A stretch of 64,000 nt of DNA from an uncultured Draconibacterium sp. (lineage in GTDB: Bacteria; Bacteroidota; Bacteroidia; Bacteroidales; Prolixibacteraceae): NCBI RefSeq assembly GCF_913063105.1, contig NZ_CAJXYQ010000012.1:62001-126000 (forward strand). Direction: 5' to 3'. A program made the position numbers and the translations under genes. This document shows, piece by piece, positions 43,758 through 52,010 of this stretch. How positions within the stretch are numbered: position 1 is the stretch's first letter; each line of letters opens with the position of its first letter. The notes beneath the pieces were generated by a model, which was given only the letters and a program-made list of their open reading frames with translations, did no database searches and was not told the DNA's origin.

Positions 43758-45728
43758 ATGAAGAAACTTACGATACTTTTTGCCTTACTACTGTCGCTAA
43801 GCTTTTTAGCTGAGGCTCAGTTAAACATCAACCACTTTATTCGGGTTGGCCGAACCCGTATTTCTATTGGGAATTACACCGGGGCCATCGAGTATTTTAA
43901 TATTGTTATTGAATTTAAACCCTACCTGGCCGAGGCATACCTATACCGGGGCACAGCCAAACACTCGCTTGAAGATTACCGCGGTGCGATTGCCGATTAC
44001 GACAAAGCCATTGAAATTAAACCGTATTACCCACGTGCCTATAATAACCGGGGCATGGCTTACCACAACCTACGACTTTTCGAGCGGGCCATTGAAGATT
44101 ACGACCGGGCATTGGAATTTGATGCAAGCGATGAATCGATATACAACAACCGGGGTATTGCCAAACTGGCGTTAAAAGATATGGAAGGAGCAGTTGAAGA
44201 TTACAACCGGGCATTGGAAGTGAATCCGAAATCGACACACGCCCTTATGAACCGCAGCAACGCAAAAATTGTAAGCGGCGATATAAAAGGCGCCATTAAA
44301 GATCTGAACGAGGTAATAATTATCAGGCCACATTATGCAGCTGCCTATTTAAACCGTGGACTGGCACGTTTTGAGCTGGAAGATTATGCATCGGCCTTGC
44401 GCGATTACGACCAGAGTATAAAATTTGATCCTAAAAATGCACTGGCTTTTAATAACCGGGGAATTGTTAAACATAAATTAGAAGATTATGAAAGTGCTAT
44501 TATGGATTACGACATGGCTGTACAGTTAAATCCTGAAATGGCAAGTGCGTATTTTAACCGTGCTATGGCGCGCGAAATTTTAAACCGCCCCGGTTTTGAA
44601 GAAGATTACCGGATTGCAGCCCAGCTAAATCCTCAGTTTGATTTAGATGCCAGACGCCTGGATGCAGAAAAGCTGGCCTATCAGCAGCACCAACAAAAAA
44701 ATCAGCAAAAACAACAAAACCAAAATTCGCAAGCCAGTCAACAAAACAATACAGTAACGCCAACCGCACAAGCTGCACCACCTCCAAAACAAGAAGAATT
44801 ATCTGCCGAAGAAAAAGCACAGAAGCTGGAAGAAGAACGCAAAAAAGAGCTGGAGGAAGAAAAGCGCCGACGACGTATGCGTATGGATTTAGTGGTTGAA
44901 GATACCCGCGATATTCCGCAGGAAGAAGAAATGGATGTTGACGATGGACGCATTCAGAATAAAAATATTGTTATTGATTTACAACCTATGTTTTTCATTT
45001 CGGCCTTTGAGAAAAACTCGGTTGATTACGATCGGTTTCAGTATTACAATATTCTAATTGACGAACTGAATGCCCTAAATAATTATGACCCCTTGCTATC
45101 GATAACCAACAAACCGGTAACCACTTACCAATCGGTTTTCGAGAATTTTATTCTGTTTTTTAACGAAAAAATTGCCATCCAGGGAAACGCCCACAACTAT
45201 TTAAACCGGGGCATATTTTACAGTTTAACCGGAAATTACAACCAGGCCTTTGCCGATCTTGACAAGGCCATTGAATTGGATGAAAAAACAACTATCGCCT
45301 ATTATACCCGTGCCAACACCCGTTATAAACTAAAAGAACAGGTTGAACTCCTTGCCGGAACAAGCTCGCCTGCTGCACTTACTTTGCGTGAAGGAAAAAT
45401 TAACGATAACAGCAACATCAAACCATCAACCATTGAATACCAGGATATTTTGGACGACTATGCCGTTACGCTGTTTCTCGACCCGAATTTCTTTTTTGGC
45501 TATTACAACCGGGCTTTTATAAAACTACGTCTGGGCGAATACCGCAGCGCTGTTGAAGACTTAAACCGGGCAATCGACCTTGAACCCGAATTTGCTGAAG
45601 CCTATTTTAACCGGGGCCTTACAAAAATTTTTCTCGACGATATTGAAGGAGGCGCACTCGACCTGAGCCGCGCCGGAGAACTCGGAATACATGGTGCCTA
45701 TAATATTATTGTACGGTATTGTAATTAA
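43758..45728 (+). CDS. Large TPR-repeat protein, secreted
   Basis: Protein of 656 residues with signal peptide MKKLTILFALLLSLSFLAEAQ. About eight tetratricopeptide repeats cover residues ~25-300, with the typical YNNRGIAKLALKDMEGAVEDYNRALEVNP pattern. A Gln/Asn-rich then Glu/Lys-rich low-complexity linker spans ~305-385. The C-terminal part (~410-656) has three to four more TPRs (YLNRGIFYSLTGNYNQAFADLDKAIELD, YYNRAFIKLRLGEYRSAVEDL). TPRs mediate protein contacts, so this is probably a periplasmic scaffold. It has no partner in the neighbourhood that explains its role. Confidence 0.9.
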   Translation: MKKLTILFALLLSLSFLAEAQLNINHFIRVGRTRISIGNYTGAIEYFNIVIEFKPYLAEAYLYRGTAKHSLEDYRGAIADYDKAIEIKPYYPRAYNNRGMAYHNLRLFERAIEDYDRALEFDASDESIYNNRGIAKLALKDMEGAVEDYNRALEVNPKSTHALMNRSNAKIVSGDIKGAIKDLNEVIIIRPHYAAAYLNRGLARFELEDYASALRDYDQSIKFDPKNALAFNNRGIVKHKLEDYESAIMDYDMAVQLNPEMASAYFNRAMAREILNRPGFEEDYRIAAQLNPQFDLDARRLDAEKLAYQQHQQKNQQKQQNQNSQASQQNNTVTPTAQAAPPPKQEELSAEEKAQKLEEERKKELEEEKRRRRMRMDLVVEDTRDIPQEEEMDVDDGRIQNKNIVIDLQPMFFISAFEKNSVDYDRFQYYNILIDELNALNNYDPLLSITNKPVTTYQSVFENFILFFNEKIAIQGNAHNYLNRGIFYSLTGNYNQAFADLDKAIELDEKTTIAYYTRANTRYKLKEQVELLAGTSSPAALTLREGKINDNSNIKPSTIEYQDILDDYAVTLFLDPNFFFGYYNRAFIKLRLGEYRSAVEDLNRAIDLEPEFAEAYFNRGLTKIFLDDIEGGALDLSRAGELGIHGAYNIIVRYCN

Positions 45729-45871
45729 GGATTGAAGAATGGAAGTACTGATTTTGAGAGCTAATAAATAGCTTGATTTTGCTTAATTGGCTATTGAAAA
45801 ACTGATAAAATGCCGGGAGGGGCATGGTGCTGCCAATTTTCAATTCGCCCGGCACAACTGTTCTCAATTTT

Positions 45872-45931
45872 CCACTTTTGCCTTGCACTTTTTACTTTAT
45901 ACTTTTTACTTTTACCTTTACACTTTTTTCT
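45872..45931 (+). repeat. Low-complexity CACTTTTTACTTT-type tract before rarA
   Basis: About 60 bp of imperfect repeats of the kind ACTTTTTACTTTA and ACTTTTACCTTTAC, ending 7 bp before the rarA start codon. Such pyrimidine-rich tracts are seen between genes in Bacteroidota and may vary in length. No function can be assigned. Confidence 0.6.
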
Positions 45932-45937
45932 TGAATT

Positions 45938-47206
45938 ATGAATCAACCACTTGCAGAACGTTTACGACCAAAAACTTTAGACGACTATATCGGTCAGGAA
46001 CACCTTGTTGGTAAAGATGCTGTTCTGCGCAAAATGATCGATTCGGGAAAAATCACGTCTTTAATTTTGTGGGGGCCTCCGGGTGTTGGCAAAACCACCC
46101 TTGCCCGTATTATTGCCAATACACTTGAACGGCCTTTCTTTACTTTAAGTGCCATAAACTCGGGTGTTAAAGATATTCGCGAGGTGATTGACAAAGCCCG
46201 CAAGCAACAGTTTTTCAGTCGGCCCAATCCCATTCTGTTTATCGACGAGATACATCGTTTTAGTAAATCGCAACAAGATTCGCTGCTGGGAGCAGTTGAA
46301 GATGGCACTATTACCCTGGTTGGTGCAACTACCGAAAATCCTTCGTTCGAAGTTATTTCGCCATTATTATCGCGTTGTCAGGTATATATTCTTGAACATC
46401 TGGATAAAGCTGCTTTACTGAGAATTATTAAGCAGGCCACAAAAAAAGATACGGTACTTAAGGAGAAAAAAATTACACTTCGCGAAGATGGAGCCATTCT
46501 TCGTTACTCGGGCGGCGATGCCCGCAAACTGCTAAACGTACTTGAACTGGTAACTCTGGGCGAGGATGCAAAAAATATTGTAATTACCGATAAAAAAGTT
46601 ACCGACAAGCTACAGAAAAATCTTGCCATTTACGACAAAAAAGGCGAAATGCATTACGACATTATTTCGGCCTTTATAAAAAGTATTCGTGGTGGCGATC
46701 CCGAAGCTGCAGTGTACTGGCTTGCCCGAATGCTGGAAGGTGGCGAAGACATAAAATTTATTGCCCGCCGTTTGCTGATTCTTGCCGCCGAAGATGTGGG
46801 ACTGGCCAACCCCAATGGCCTGCTGATGGCACAGAACACCTTTGATGCTGTGCATAAAATAGGGATGCCCGAAGCGCGCATTATCCTCTCGGAGTGTACC
46901 ATTTACCTGGCTACCTCGCCAAAAAGTAATTCGGCTTACGAAGCCATCGACAATGCCATTGCTCTGGTAAAACAAACCGGCGATTTGCCTGTGCCCCTGC
47001 ACATCCGCAATGCTCCAACCAAGCTGATGAAAGAAATCGGCTACGGAAAAGATTATAAATACGCCCACGCCTACGACGGTAATTTTGTTGAACAGGATTT
47101 CCTACCCAAAGAGATTAAAAACAAGCGCATTTACCAGCCACAAAATAACGCTGCCGAAGCAAAAATATTGGAGCGTTTGCGTAAATGGTGGGGAAATCGA
47201 TTTTAG
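45938..47206 (+). CDS. rarA: Replication-associated recombination protein A (AAA+ ATPase)
   Basis: Protein of 422 residues, the normal length of RarA/MgsA. It acts at stalled replication forks with the clamp-loader-like AAA+ fold. Visible motifs: N-terminal PLAERLRPKTLDDYIGQEHLVG, Walker A GPPGVGKTTLARII, Walker B PILFIDEIHRFSKSQQD, sensor 1 LVGATTENPSFEV, arginine finger region LLSRCQVY, and the C-terminal MgsA-type tetramerisation domain (KGEMHYDIISAFIKSIRGGDPEAAVYWLARMLEGGED). It is cytoplasmic and a single gene. Confidence 0.96.
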   Translation: MNQPLAERLRPKTLDDYIGQEHLVGKDAVLRKMIDSGKITSLILWGPPGVGKTTLARIIANTLERPFFTLSAINSGVKDIREVIDKARKQQFFSRPNPILFIDEIHRFSKSQQDSLLGAVEDGTITLVGATTENPSFEVISPLLSRCQVYILEHLDKAALLRIIKQATKKDTVLKEKKITLREDGAILRYSGGDARKLLNVLELVTLGEDAKNIVITDKKVTDKLQKNLAIYDKKGEMHYDIISAFIKSIRGGDPEAAVYWLARMLEGGEDIKFIARRLLILAAEDVGLANPNGLLMAQNTFDAVHKIGMPEARIILSECTIYLATSPKSNSAYEAIDNAIALVKQTGDLPVPLHIRNAPTKLMKEIGYGKDYKYAHAYDGNFVEQDFLPKEIKNKRIYQPQNNAAEAKILERLRKWWGNRF

Positions 47207-47579
47207 TCATTCGTCCGCAATCAACTTTGCGGCCCGCTTTAAGCTTCGGTAAAAAGCATTGTAACTTTTCATTTTCAATCCACTAATTGAAATGCGGTTC
47301 CTTTTCCATTATTAATCATTCGGGAAATTAGAAATATACGCTACTATTTTGCCCGGCTCATTAAACCGGCCTAATAATCTACCGGGCACGCCAACCTGAA
47401 ACAATTGATATTTTTACCTCTCCAGCAGTTATTTTTAACAAAGCTATTAGCTCTTCATTGGGCAACGTTCAAACAACAAGTATTGTTTTCACAATGCTAA
47501 TACTTTGATATATAACCCAATATCCGTAACTTATAGTTATGATTTTCGTTTTACTATCATCATTCCAAAAAACTTCATT
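47207..47579. other. Intergenic region with one inverted repeat, no gene seen
   Basis: The 373 bp between rarA and the S9 lipoprotein gene contain a dyad TGCCCGG (47350-47356) / CCGGGCA (47382-47388) with a 25-base spacer. No tRNA, ORF with coding character, or clear promoter is recognisable. A frame open from 47505 would extend the S9 protein upstream but adds 25 residues before its signal peptide, so I treat that stretch as untranslated. Confidence 0.6.
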
Positions 47580-49469
47580 ATGAAAAAAATCGTTTATTTT
47601 CTTATTCTGTTTTGTTTTGTGGCTTGCCAATCAAGTCAAATGCAGAAATCAGCTCCTGTCCCACTCGAAGATTTTTTTAAAAATCCTGAAAAAACTGCGT
47701 TCCAATTATCACCAAAGGGTGATTACTTCTCGTATCTGGCGCCTTATGAATCGCGCTTAAATGTTTTTATCCAAAAAATTGGAGAAGACGATGCCATTAG
47801 AATTACCAGTGAAACTGAACGAGATATTGCTGGATACTTATGGGCCAACAACGGTAGGATATTATACCTTAAAGATACCGGCGGGGATGAAAACTTCCAT
47901 TTATACGGCGTAAATATCGACGGCACAAAACTAACCGGTTTAACTGTTCTTGATAAGGTACGAACTCAAATCATTGACGAACTTGAGAATATTGATGATG
48001 AGATTTTAATTGGTTTAAACAAAAGAAACCCCCAGGTATTTGATCCGTACCGCTTAAATGTAGAAACCGGAGAAATGGAAATGTTGGCCGAAAATCCGGG
48101 AAACATTGTGGGTTGGATGACCGACCACGAAGGGAAATTACGATTAGCGGTTGTATCTGATGGCGTAAACATATCGCATTTGTACCGCGAAACCGAGGCA
48201 AATGAATTTAGAATGGTTTTTACCACAAGTTTTAAAGAAAACCTCAATCCGGTGATTTTCACTTTTGATAATAAAATGGTTTACGCCTTGTCGGATTTAG
48301 GTCGAGACAAACAAGCCCTTGTTAAATTCGATATTGTCAAAGGAGAAGAGGCAGAAGTTCTTTTTACTACCGATGAAGCCGATGTTAGTGGGGTGGACTA
48401 TTCGAAAAAAGAAAAGAAATTAATAGCCGCCAACTATTACGTAGCCACTCGAAATACTCACTTTTTTGATGCGGAATCAGAGGCGCTTTTTAATAAAATT
48501 GTAGAGCAACTTCCTGGGTACGAGGTGCGGTTCGCAAGTGCCAATAAAGCAGAGGATAAATTTATGATACGCACTTTCAGCGATAAATCGAGGGGAGCCT
48601 ATTACCTATTCGATAAAAACAGCGATGAACTAACTAAATTGGCAGAATTGAGCCCGTGGTTAGACGAAAACGAATTGTGTAGCATGAAACCGATACAATA
48701 TACTTCGCGCGACGGGTTAACCATTCATGGCTACCTTACTGTTCCCAAAGGATACGAACCTAAAAATTTACCGGTAGTTATTAATCCGCACGGCGGGCCC
48801 TGGGCGCGCGATTACTGGGGATTTAATCCGGAGGTACAATTTCTGGCTAATAATGGGTATGCGGTTCTTCAAATGAATTTCAGAGGATCAACCGGATTTG
48901 GAAAAGAGTTCTGGCAATCGTCGTTTAAAAAGTGGGGGAAAACAATGCAAAATGATATCTCTGATGGTGTTAACTGGTTAATCGACCAGGGAATTGCTGA
49001 CCCGGAACGTATTGCTATTTACGGCGGCAGTTACGGTGGCTATGCAACACTGGCTGGCTTATGCTTTAGCCCTGAACTTTATGCGGCAGGTGTAGATTAT
49101 GTTGGCGTTTCAAATCTGTTTACGTTTTTAAACACCATTCCTCCCTACTGGAAACCAATGTTAGAAATGCTTTACGAGATGGTTGGACATCCGGTCGAAG
49201 ACAGTTTGCTATTGGCATCAGCCTCGCCGGTTTACCATGTGGATAAAATTGAAGCACCTCTCTTTGTGGCGCAGGGCGCAAACGACCCGCGTGTAAACAT
49301 TGATGAATCGGATCAGATTGTTAATGCCTTAAAAGCACGTGGCATCGATGTCGACTATATGGTTAAAGAAAATGAAGGACACGGTTTTAGAAACGAAGAA
49401 AACCGCTTTGATTTTTATCGCAGTATGATCACGTTTCTGGATGAACACCTAAAAACAACAGAGCAATAG
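47580..49469 (+). CDS. S9-family peptidase lipoprotein (dipeptidyl-peptidase/acylaminoacyl-peptidase type)
   Basis: About 629 residues from ATG 47580, which gives the lipoprotein signal MKKIVYFLILFCFVACQSS; a start at 47505 is possible but would bury the signal peptide. A beta-propeller (~40-370) is followed by the peptidase domain (~370-629): INPHGGPWARDYWGFNPEVQFLANNGYAVLQMNFRGSTGFG, S484 in AIYGGSYGGYATLAG, D569 in QGANDPRVN and H601 in NEGHGFR. It likely cleaves peptides at the cell envelope. It is monocistronic with a shared bidirectional terminator downstream. Confidence 0.93.
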   Translation: MKKIVYFLILFCFVACQSSQMQKSAPVPLEDFFKNPEKTAFQLSPKGDYFSYLAPYESRLNVFIQKIGEDDAIRITSETERDIAGYLWANNGRILYLKDTGGDENFHLYGVNIDGTKLTGLTVLDKVRTQIIDELENIDDEILIGLNKRNPQVFDPYRLNVETGEMEMLAENPGNIVGWMTDHEGKLRLAVVSDGVNISHLYRETEANEFRMVFTTSFKENLNPVIFTFDNKMVYALSDLGRDKQALVKFDIVKGEEAEVLFTTDEADVSGVDYSKKEKKLIAANYYVATRNTHFFDAESEALFNKIVEQLPGYEVRFASANKAEDKFMIRTFSDKSRGAYYLFDKNSDELTKLAELSPWLDENELCSMKPIQYTSRDGLTIHGYLTVPKGYEPKNLPVVINPHGGPWARDYWGFNPEVQFLANNGYAVLQMNFRGSTGFGKEFWQSSFKKWGKTMQNDISDGVNWLIDQGIADPERIAIYGGSYGGYATLAGLCFSPELYAAGVDYVGVSNLFTFLNTIPPYWKPMLEMLYEMVGHPVEDSLLLASASPVYHVDKIEAPLFVAQGANDPRVNIDESDQIVNALKARGIDVDYMVKENEGHGFRNEENRFDFYRSMITFLDEHLKTTEQ

Positions 49470-49503
49470 ATACTTTCTTTAAACTATGGTCAAACAACAA
49501 AAA

Positions 49504-49553
49504 GGATGGCGTCTTTCATCTGGTCAAATTCAGAAAAGATGCCATCCCTTTTT
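49504..49553. terminator. Bidirectional intrinsic terminator
   Basis: GGATGGCGTCTTT (from 49504) pairs with an AAAGATGCCATCC arm (to 49547). CTTTTT follows on the plus strand and an A run precedes it (T tract on the minus strand). It serves the S9 peptidase ending at 49469 and the convergent isomerase-like gene ending at 49584. Confidence 0.8.
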
Positions 49554-49583
49554 ACACTTTTATCTGCCCTTTGCTCCCTGAAA

Positions 49584-50561
49584 TTAGCTCAAAATATTCT
49601 TGCAAAACGCCACACACTTTACAATTTCCTGCTGAGCATCCGATCCTTCGGGTATTGGATATTCTAACTCAATATCGGCATAGATATTCCATTTTTTTTC
49701 TTTTATTAAACCCAGAATATCGGACAGCGGAGTTTCACCCTCGCCCCAAACCTGGTTGGTATTGGCAGGCTCCGAGTTTATACCCGTTTTATCCTTAAGA
49801 TGAATACTGTAAATTCTGTCGTGCAATTTTTCAATTAATTCATTGGGGTGTTTACCGGTAGCACCAAAATAATGCCCCACGTCGAGGTTAAGTTTATTGG
49901 CAGGGGAATGTACCAGGAACTCCTCAAAATCAAAGCCGGGCTCTCCCGGCTGCGCGTGGTTATGGTAGGCAGCAATCATTCCATGCTTTTCGGCAAATTT
50001 ACCCAGTTTTCTGCAGGCCGCATCACCAATCTCATTGGTCACGGCTCCGGCTCCCAGTATTTTTGCCGCTTTAAAAGCGTAGTCAATTTCATCGTCGCTC
50101 CAGTTGGCAGGTGCAAACTTTACGGTATGCACATGGATACCTGCATCATCAAATAACTTTTTAAGCGCATTGTATTTTTCAACATCCACTGTTGCCCGCC
50201 ACTCTTTCTGCTTTTTTGTGGCTTCTTCCCTGGCTATTCTAAAAGCGATACGTTCTTCTTCGGTAGCGTCGCGTCCGGGCCAACGCGGTGTTGCCGGTGC
50301 ACCTGCCCATTCTTCGGCGGTATACCCCATTAATTCAAGCGAGGTAATATTGGCAGCTTTGCAATAGGCAATTATCTCTTCAACCGAATCGGGCATACTA
50401 CGCCAGCTGTAGGTAATCACCCCAACAGGCACACCACCAAAGGTTGATCCTGCATTTTTTGGTGTACAACTAAAAGCCAATGGTGCGAAAGCCAATGCAG
50501 TAGTACCGGCAGCTGTTGTTCGAATAAAATTTCGTCTTGATGTTTGATTCTTTTTAATCAT
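49584..50561 (-). CDS. Sugar phosphate isomerase/epimerase-like TIM-barrel protein, exported
   Basis: Protein of 325 residues. The N-terminus (TSRRNFIRTTAAGTTALAFAPLAFSC) has a twin-arginine motif and a possible lipid-attachment Cys. The rest is a xylose-isomerase-like TIM barrel (AP endonuclease 2 superfamily): VGVITYSWRSM, ITSLELMGYTAEEWAG, GMIAAYHNHAQPGEPGF, LNLDVGHYFGATGKHP, RIYSIHLKDKTGIN and NIYADIELEYPIPEGSD supply the His/Asp/Glu metal ligands. Such exported members are common in Bacteroidota and probably act on sugars or cyclitols in the periplasm. Substrate unknown; not part of an operon. Confidence 0.85.
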   Translation of the reverse strand: MIKKNQTSRRNFIRTTAAGTTALAFAPLAFSCTPKNAGSTFGGVPVGVITYSWRSMPDSVEEIIAYCKAANITSLELMGYTAEEWAGAPATPRWPGRDATEEERIAFRIAREEATKKQKEWRATVDVEKYNALKKLFDDAGIHVHTVKFAPANWSDDEIDYAFKAAKILGAGAVTNEIGDAACRKLGKFAEKHGMIAAYHNHAQPGEPGFDFEEFLVHSPANKLNLDVGHYFGATGKHPNELIEKLHDRIYSIHLKDKTGINSEPANTNQVWGEGETPLSDILGLIKEKKWNIYADIELEYPIPEGSDAQQEIVKCVAFCKNILS

Positions 50562-50622
50562 GGTTTATTTTATAAGTTGGTTCTTGTGGTTTAAATTTAA
50601 AAACAATTGTGCAAGTAACAAT

Positions 50623-50647
50623 AAAAAAAGCCTCACGATAGCGAGGC
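50623..50647 (-). terminator. Strong intrinsic terminator, minus strand, without an upstream ORF
   Basis: On the minus strand GCCTCGC-TATC-GTGAGGC (50647-50630) is a 7-bp stem with one wobble and a 4-base loop, followed by seven Ts. It stands upstream of the isomerase-like gene start (50561). No annotated minus-strand gene ends just before it. Confidence 0.75.
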
Positions 50648-50959
50648 CTGAATTATCCGATGTACGTTTGGGTATTGGGTACATTAAAAAGGGACATTCT
50701 TTTTTTGACAACAGCACGAAAATAGAGTGATTTTACTGAATTGAAGCTGCTTCCATAACTTATTTATTTAACCCTCTGTTTTTATGATTGGATGAATTAT
50801 TTTCCGAAATACGAGCTCTGTTGCAAAACCTTGTTATTGACTTAAGTCTATATTTTTTGTAATTTGAAAGAAATTAAATCAAAAACACAAATACCTAAAA
50901 CAAATTAAAATTAATCCGGACATGCATTAAGCGATAATTTAAAATTTATTTCCCCATAT

Positions 50960-50994
50960 AAAAAAACCACCTGCGCCGGCAAGCAGACAGGTGG
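50960..50994 (-). terminator. Intrinsic terminator-like hairpin, minus strand
   Basis: CCACCTG (50967-50973) pairs with CAGGTGG (50988-50994). On the minus strand the stem is followed by seven Ts (A run 50960-50966). It sits 42 bp before the start of the plus-strand gene at 51037, so it would lie in that gene's leader or end an antisense transcript. Confidence 0.6.
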
Positions 50995-51036
50995 CCCGTT
51001 ATAACATTTAAGTATAAACATTAAAACAAAGTAAAG

Positions 51037-51357
51037 ATGGCAACATTATCTGAAAGTAAAAAACGCGATTTTGTATCGCAAATGATTACACTGTTGGAGC
51101 AAAATGCCCAGCAGTTTAGCGACAAAGGATATAATCCTGAGAATAAAATAGAAGAATTAAGAACACAGCTCTCTGATGCCGACGATGCCGAGGCAAAACA
51201 AACCGAGGCAAAAGCTGCAGCTAAAGATGCAACAAAGCAAGCCCAGAAAACTTTGGATGTAGCTTACCGAAACGGTTCAGCTACAGTCGACCTGATTTCG
51301 GGCTTATTGGGCAAGGATGATAACTTGCTGCTTGAAATAAAGAAGTTACGTAAATAA
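51037..51357 (+). CDS. Small helical coiled-coil protein, unknown function
   Basis: Protein of 106 residues, cytoplasmic, almost wholly helical: MATLSESKKRDFVSQMITLL, then a charged Ala/Glu/Lys stretch (DADDAEAKQTEAKAAAKDATKQAQKTL) with heptad character, and a short C-terminal helix (DNLLLEIKKLRK). I do not recognise a family. It has its own strong terminator (51383-51422) and a hairpin in the leader region, so it is a real, separately transcribed gene rather than a chance frame. The high Lys/Ala/Glu content could suit nucleic-acid or envelope association, but nothing in the sequence decides this. Confidence 0.8.
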   Translation: MATLSESKKRDFVSQMITLLEQNAQQFSDKGYNPENKIEELRTQLSDADDAEAKQTEAKAAAKDATKQAQKTLDVAYRNGSATVDLISGLLGKDDNLLLEIKKLRK

Positions 51358-51382
51358 CAGTTAAACGTGGGGAAAGAGAGAA

Positions 51383-51422
51383 GCCGTTCGGAAAGGAGAA
51401 ATCCCGAAAGAACGGTTTTTTT
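51383..51422 (+). terminator. Intrinsic terminator of the small coiled-coil gene
   Basis: AGCCGTTCGG pairs with a CCCGAAAGAACGG arm, the core being CCGTTC/GAACGG, followed by seven Ts. It starts 26 bp after the stop codon. Confidence 0.8.
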
Positions 51423-51672
51423 ATGCTCAAAAGTTCCTTCTTGTCTCGCATAAGTTTAGGCTGCCATCTATAACTAAATACAAATTCTGAAAACAAGAAA
51501 AATGATCACTATACAATAACGAATATCCAATGTAGAACAATACAAAACGCATGAAATTGAAGTTGATTTGAATATTTTACAATTTAATCAGTGATATATG
51601 AAAAGTGTAACAACCAAAGTTCGAAATAACAATTGCAAATAACTCCCCTAATGCTAGGGTATACCCCCGAAG

Positions 51673-51862
51673 CCTTTGGGCATGTTCCCAAGGCTTTCGG
51701 GAACAGGGTAGCATCCTTTGGGAGTGTGCCCACGGCTTTAGGGCAAAGGGTACGGTCCTTTGGGGGCATTCCCCAAGGCTTCGGGGATAGGGAACGATAG
51801 TAATCCACAAGGGGATGCTGTTCTGGGAGTATACCCGGAGCTTTTGGGAACAGGAGAAAATT
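51673..51862. repeat. 42-bp tandem repeat with paired arms in a non-coding region
   Basis: Three contiguous 42-bp units (51673-51714, 51715-51756, 51757-51798) each begin CCTTTGGG. After a 22-bp spacer, a weaker fourth unit starts near 51821. Every full unit holds a hairpin around the loop AAGGCTT or ACGGCTT, and its arms change together: TTCCC/GGGAA, TGCCC/GGGCA, TCCCC/GGGGA. The tract is much richer in G+C than its surroundings. It lies in the 653-bp gap 51358-52010 between a plus-strand gene and the end of the giant minus-strand gene. On the minus strand it could also be read as 14-residue peptide repeats (PKALGT-like), but those frames lack coding context. No gene is called in the rest of the gap. 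Confidence 0.75.
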
Positions 51863-51937
51863 GCTGGGATGCCGGAATTAGTGTATCGCTCATGGCTTGA
51901 AAGCACTGTATTTACTACTAATACAGCGAAATTATCT

Positions 51938-51972
51938 ATAAAAAATCCCCGTTAAAAACAACGGGGATTTTG
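51938..51972 (-). terminator. Intrinsic terminator of the giant surface-protein gene
   Basis: AATCCCCGTT (51944-51953) pairs with AACGGGGATT (51960-51969). On the minus strand it is followed by a T tract (A run 51940-51945). It lies about 40 bp after the stop codon of the giant gene. Confidence 0.8.
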
Positions 51973-52010
51973 AATGTGAGTGAAATACGAATTACGATTT
52001 GAAATGCTGC

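Larger units (their letters stand above)
50562..51036. other. 475-bp intergenic region holding two minus-strand terminators
   Basis: The gap separates the isomerase-like gene (minus) from a small coiled-coil gene (plus). It contains two hairpin-plus-T-tract elements, both oriented to stop minus-strand transcription, listed separately. No ORF with coding character lies between them. The ~310 bp between the two terminators could encode a small RNA on the minus strand, but no clear promoter was found. Confidence 0.5.

Noticed and set aside
47207..47579. tRNA or other structured RNA gene
   Set aside because: The single dyad has a 25-base unstructured spacer and no cloverleaf can be drawn.
51673..51862. 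CRISPR array
   Set aside because: The 42-bp units are contiguous without unique spacers and no cas gene is near.
51577..51906. Small minus-strand repeat-peptide gene
   Set aside because: Two overlapping frames both give 14-residue repeats, as expected of any 42-bp repeat; neither has start context or coding bias that stands out.
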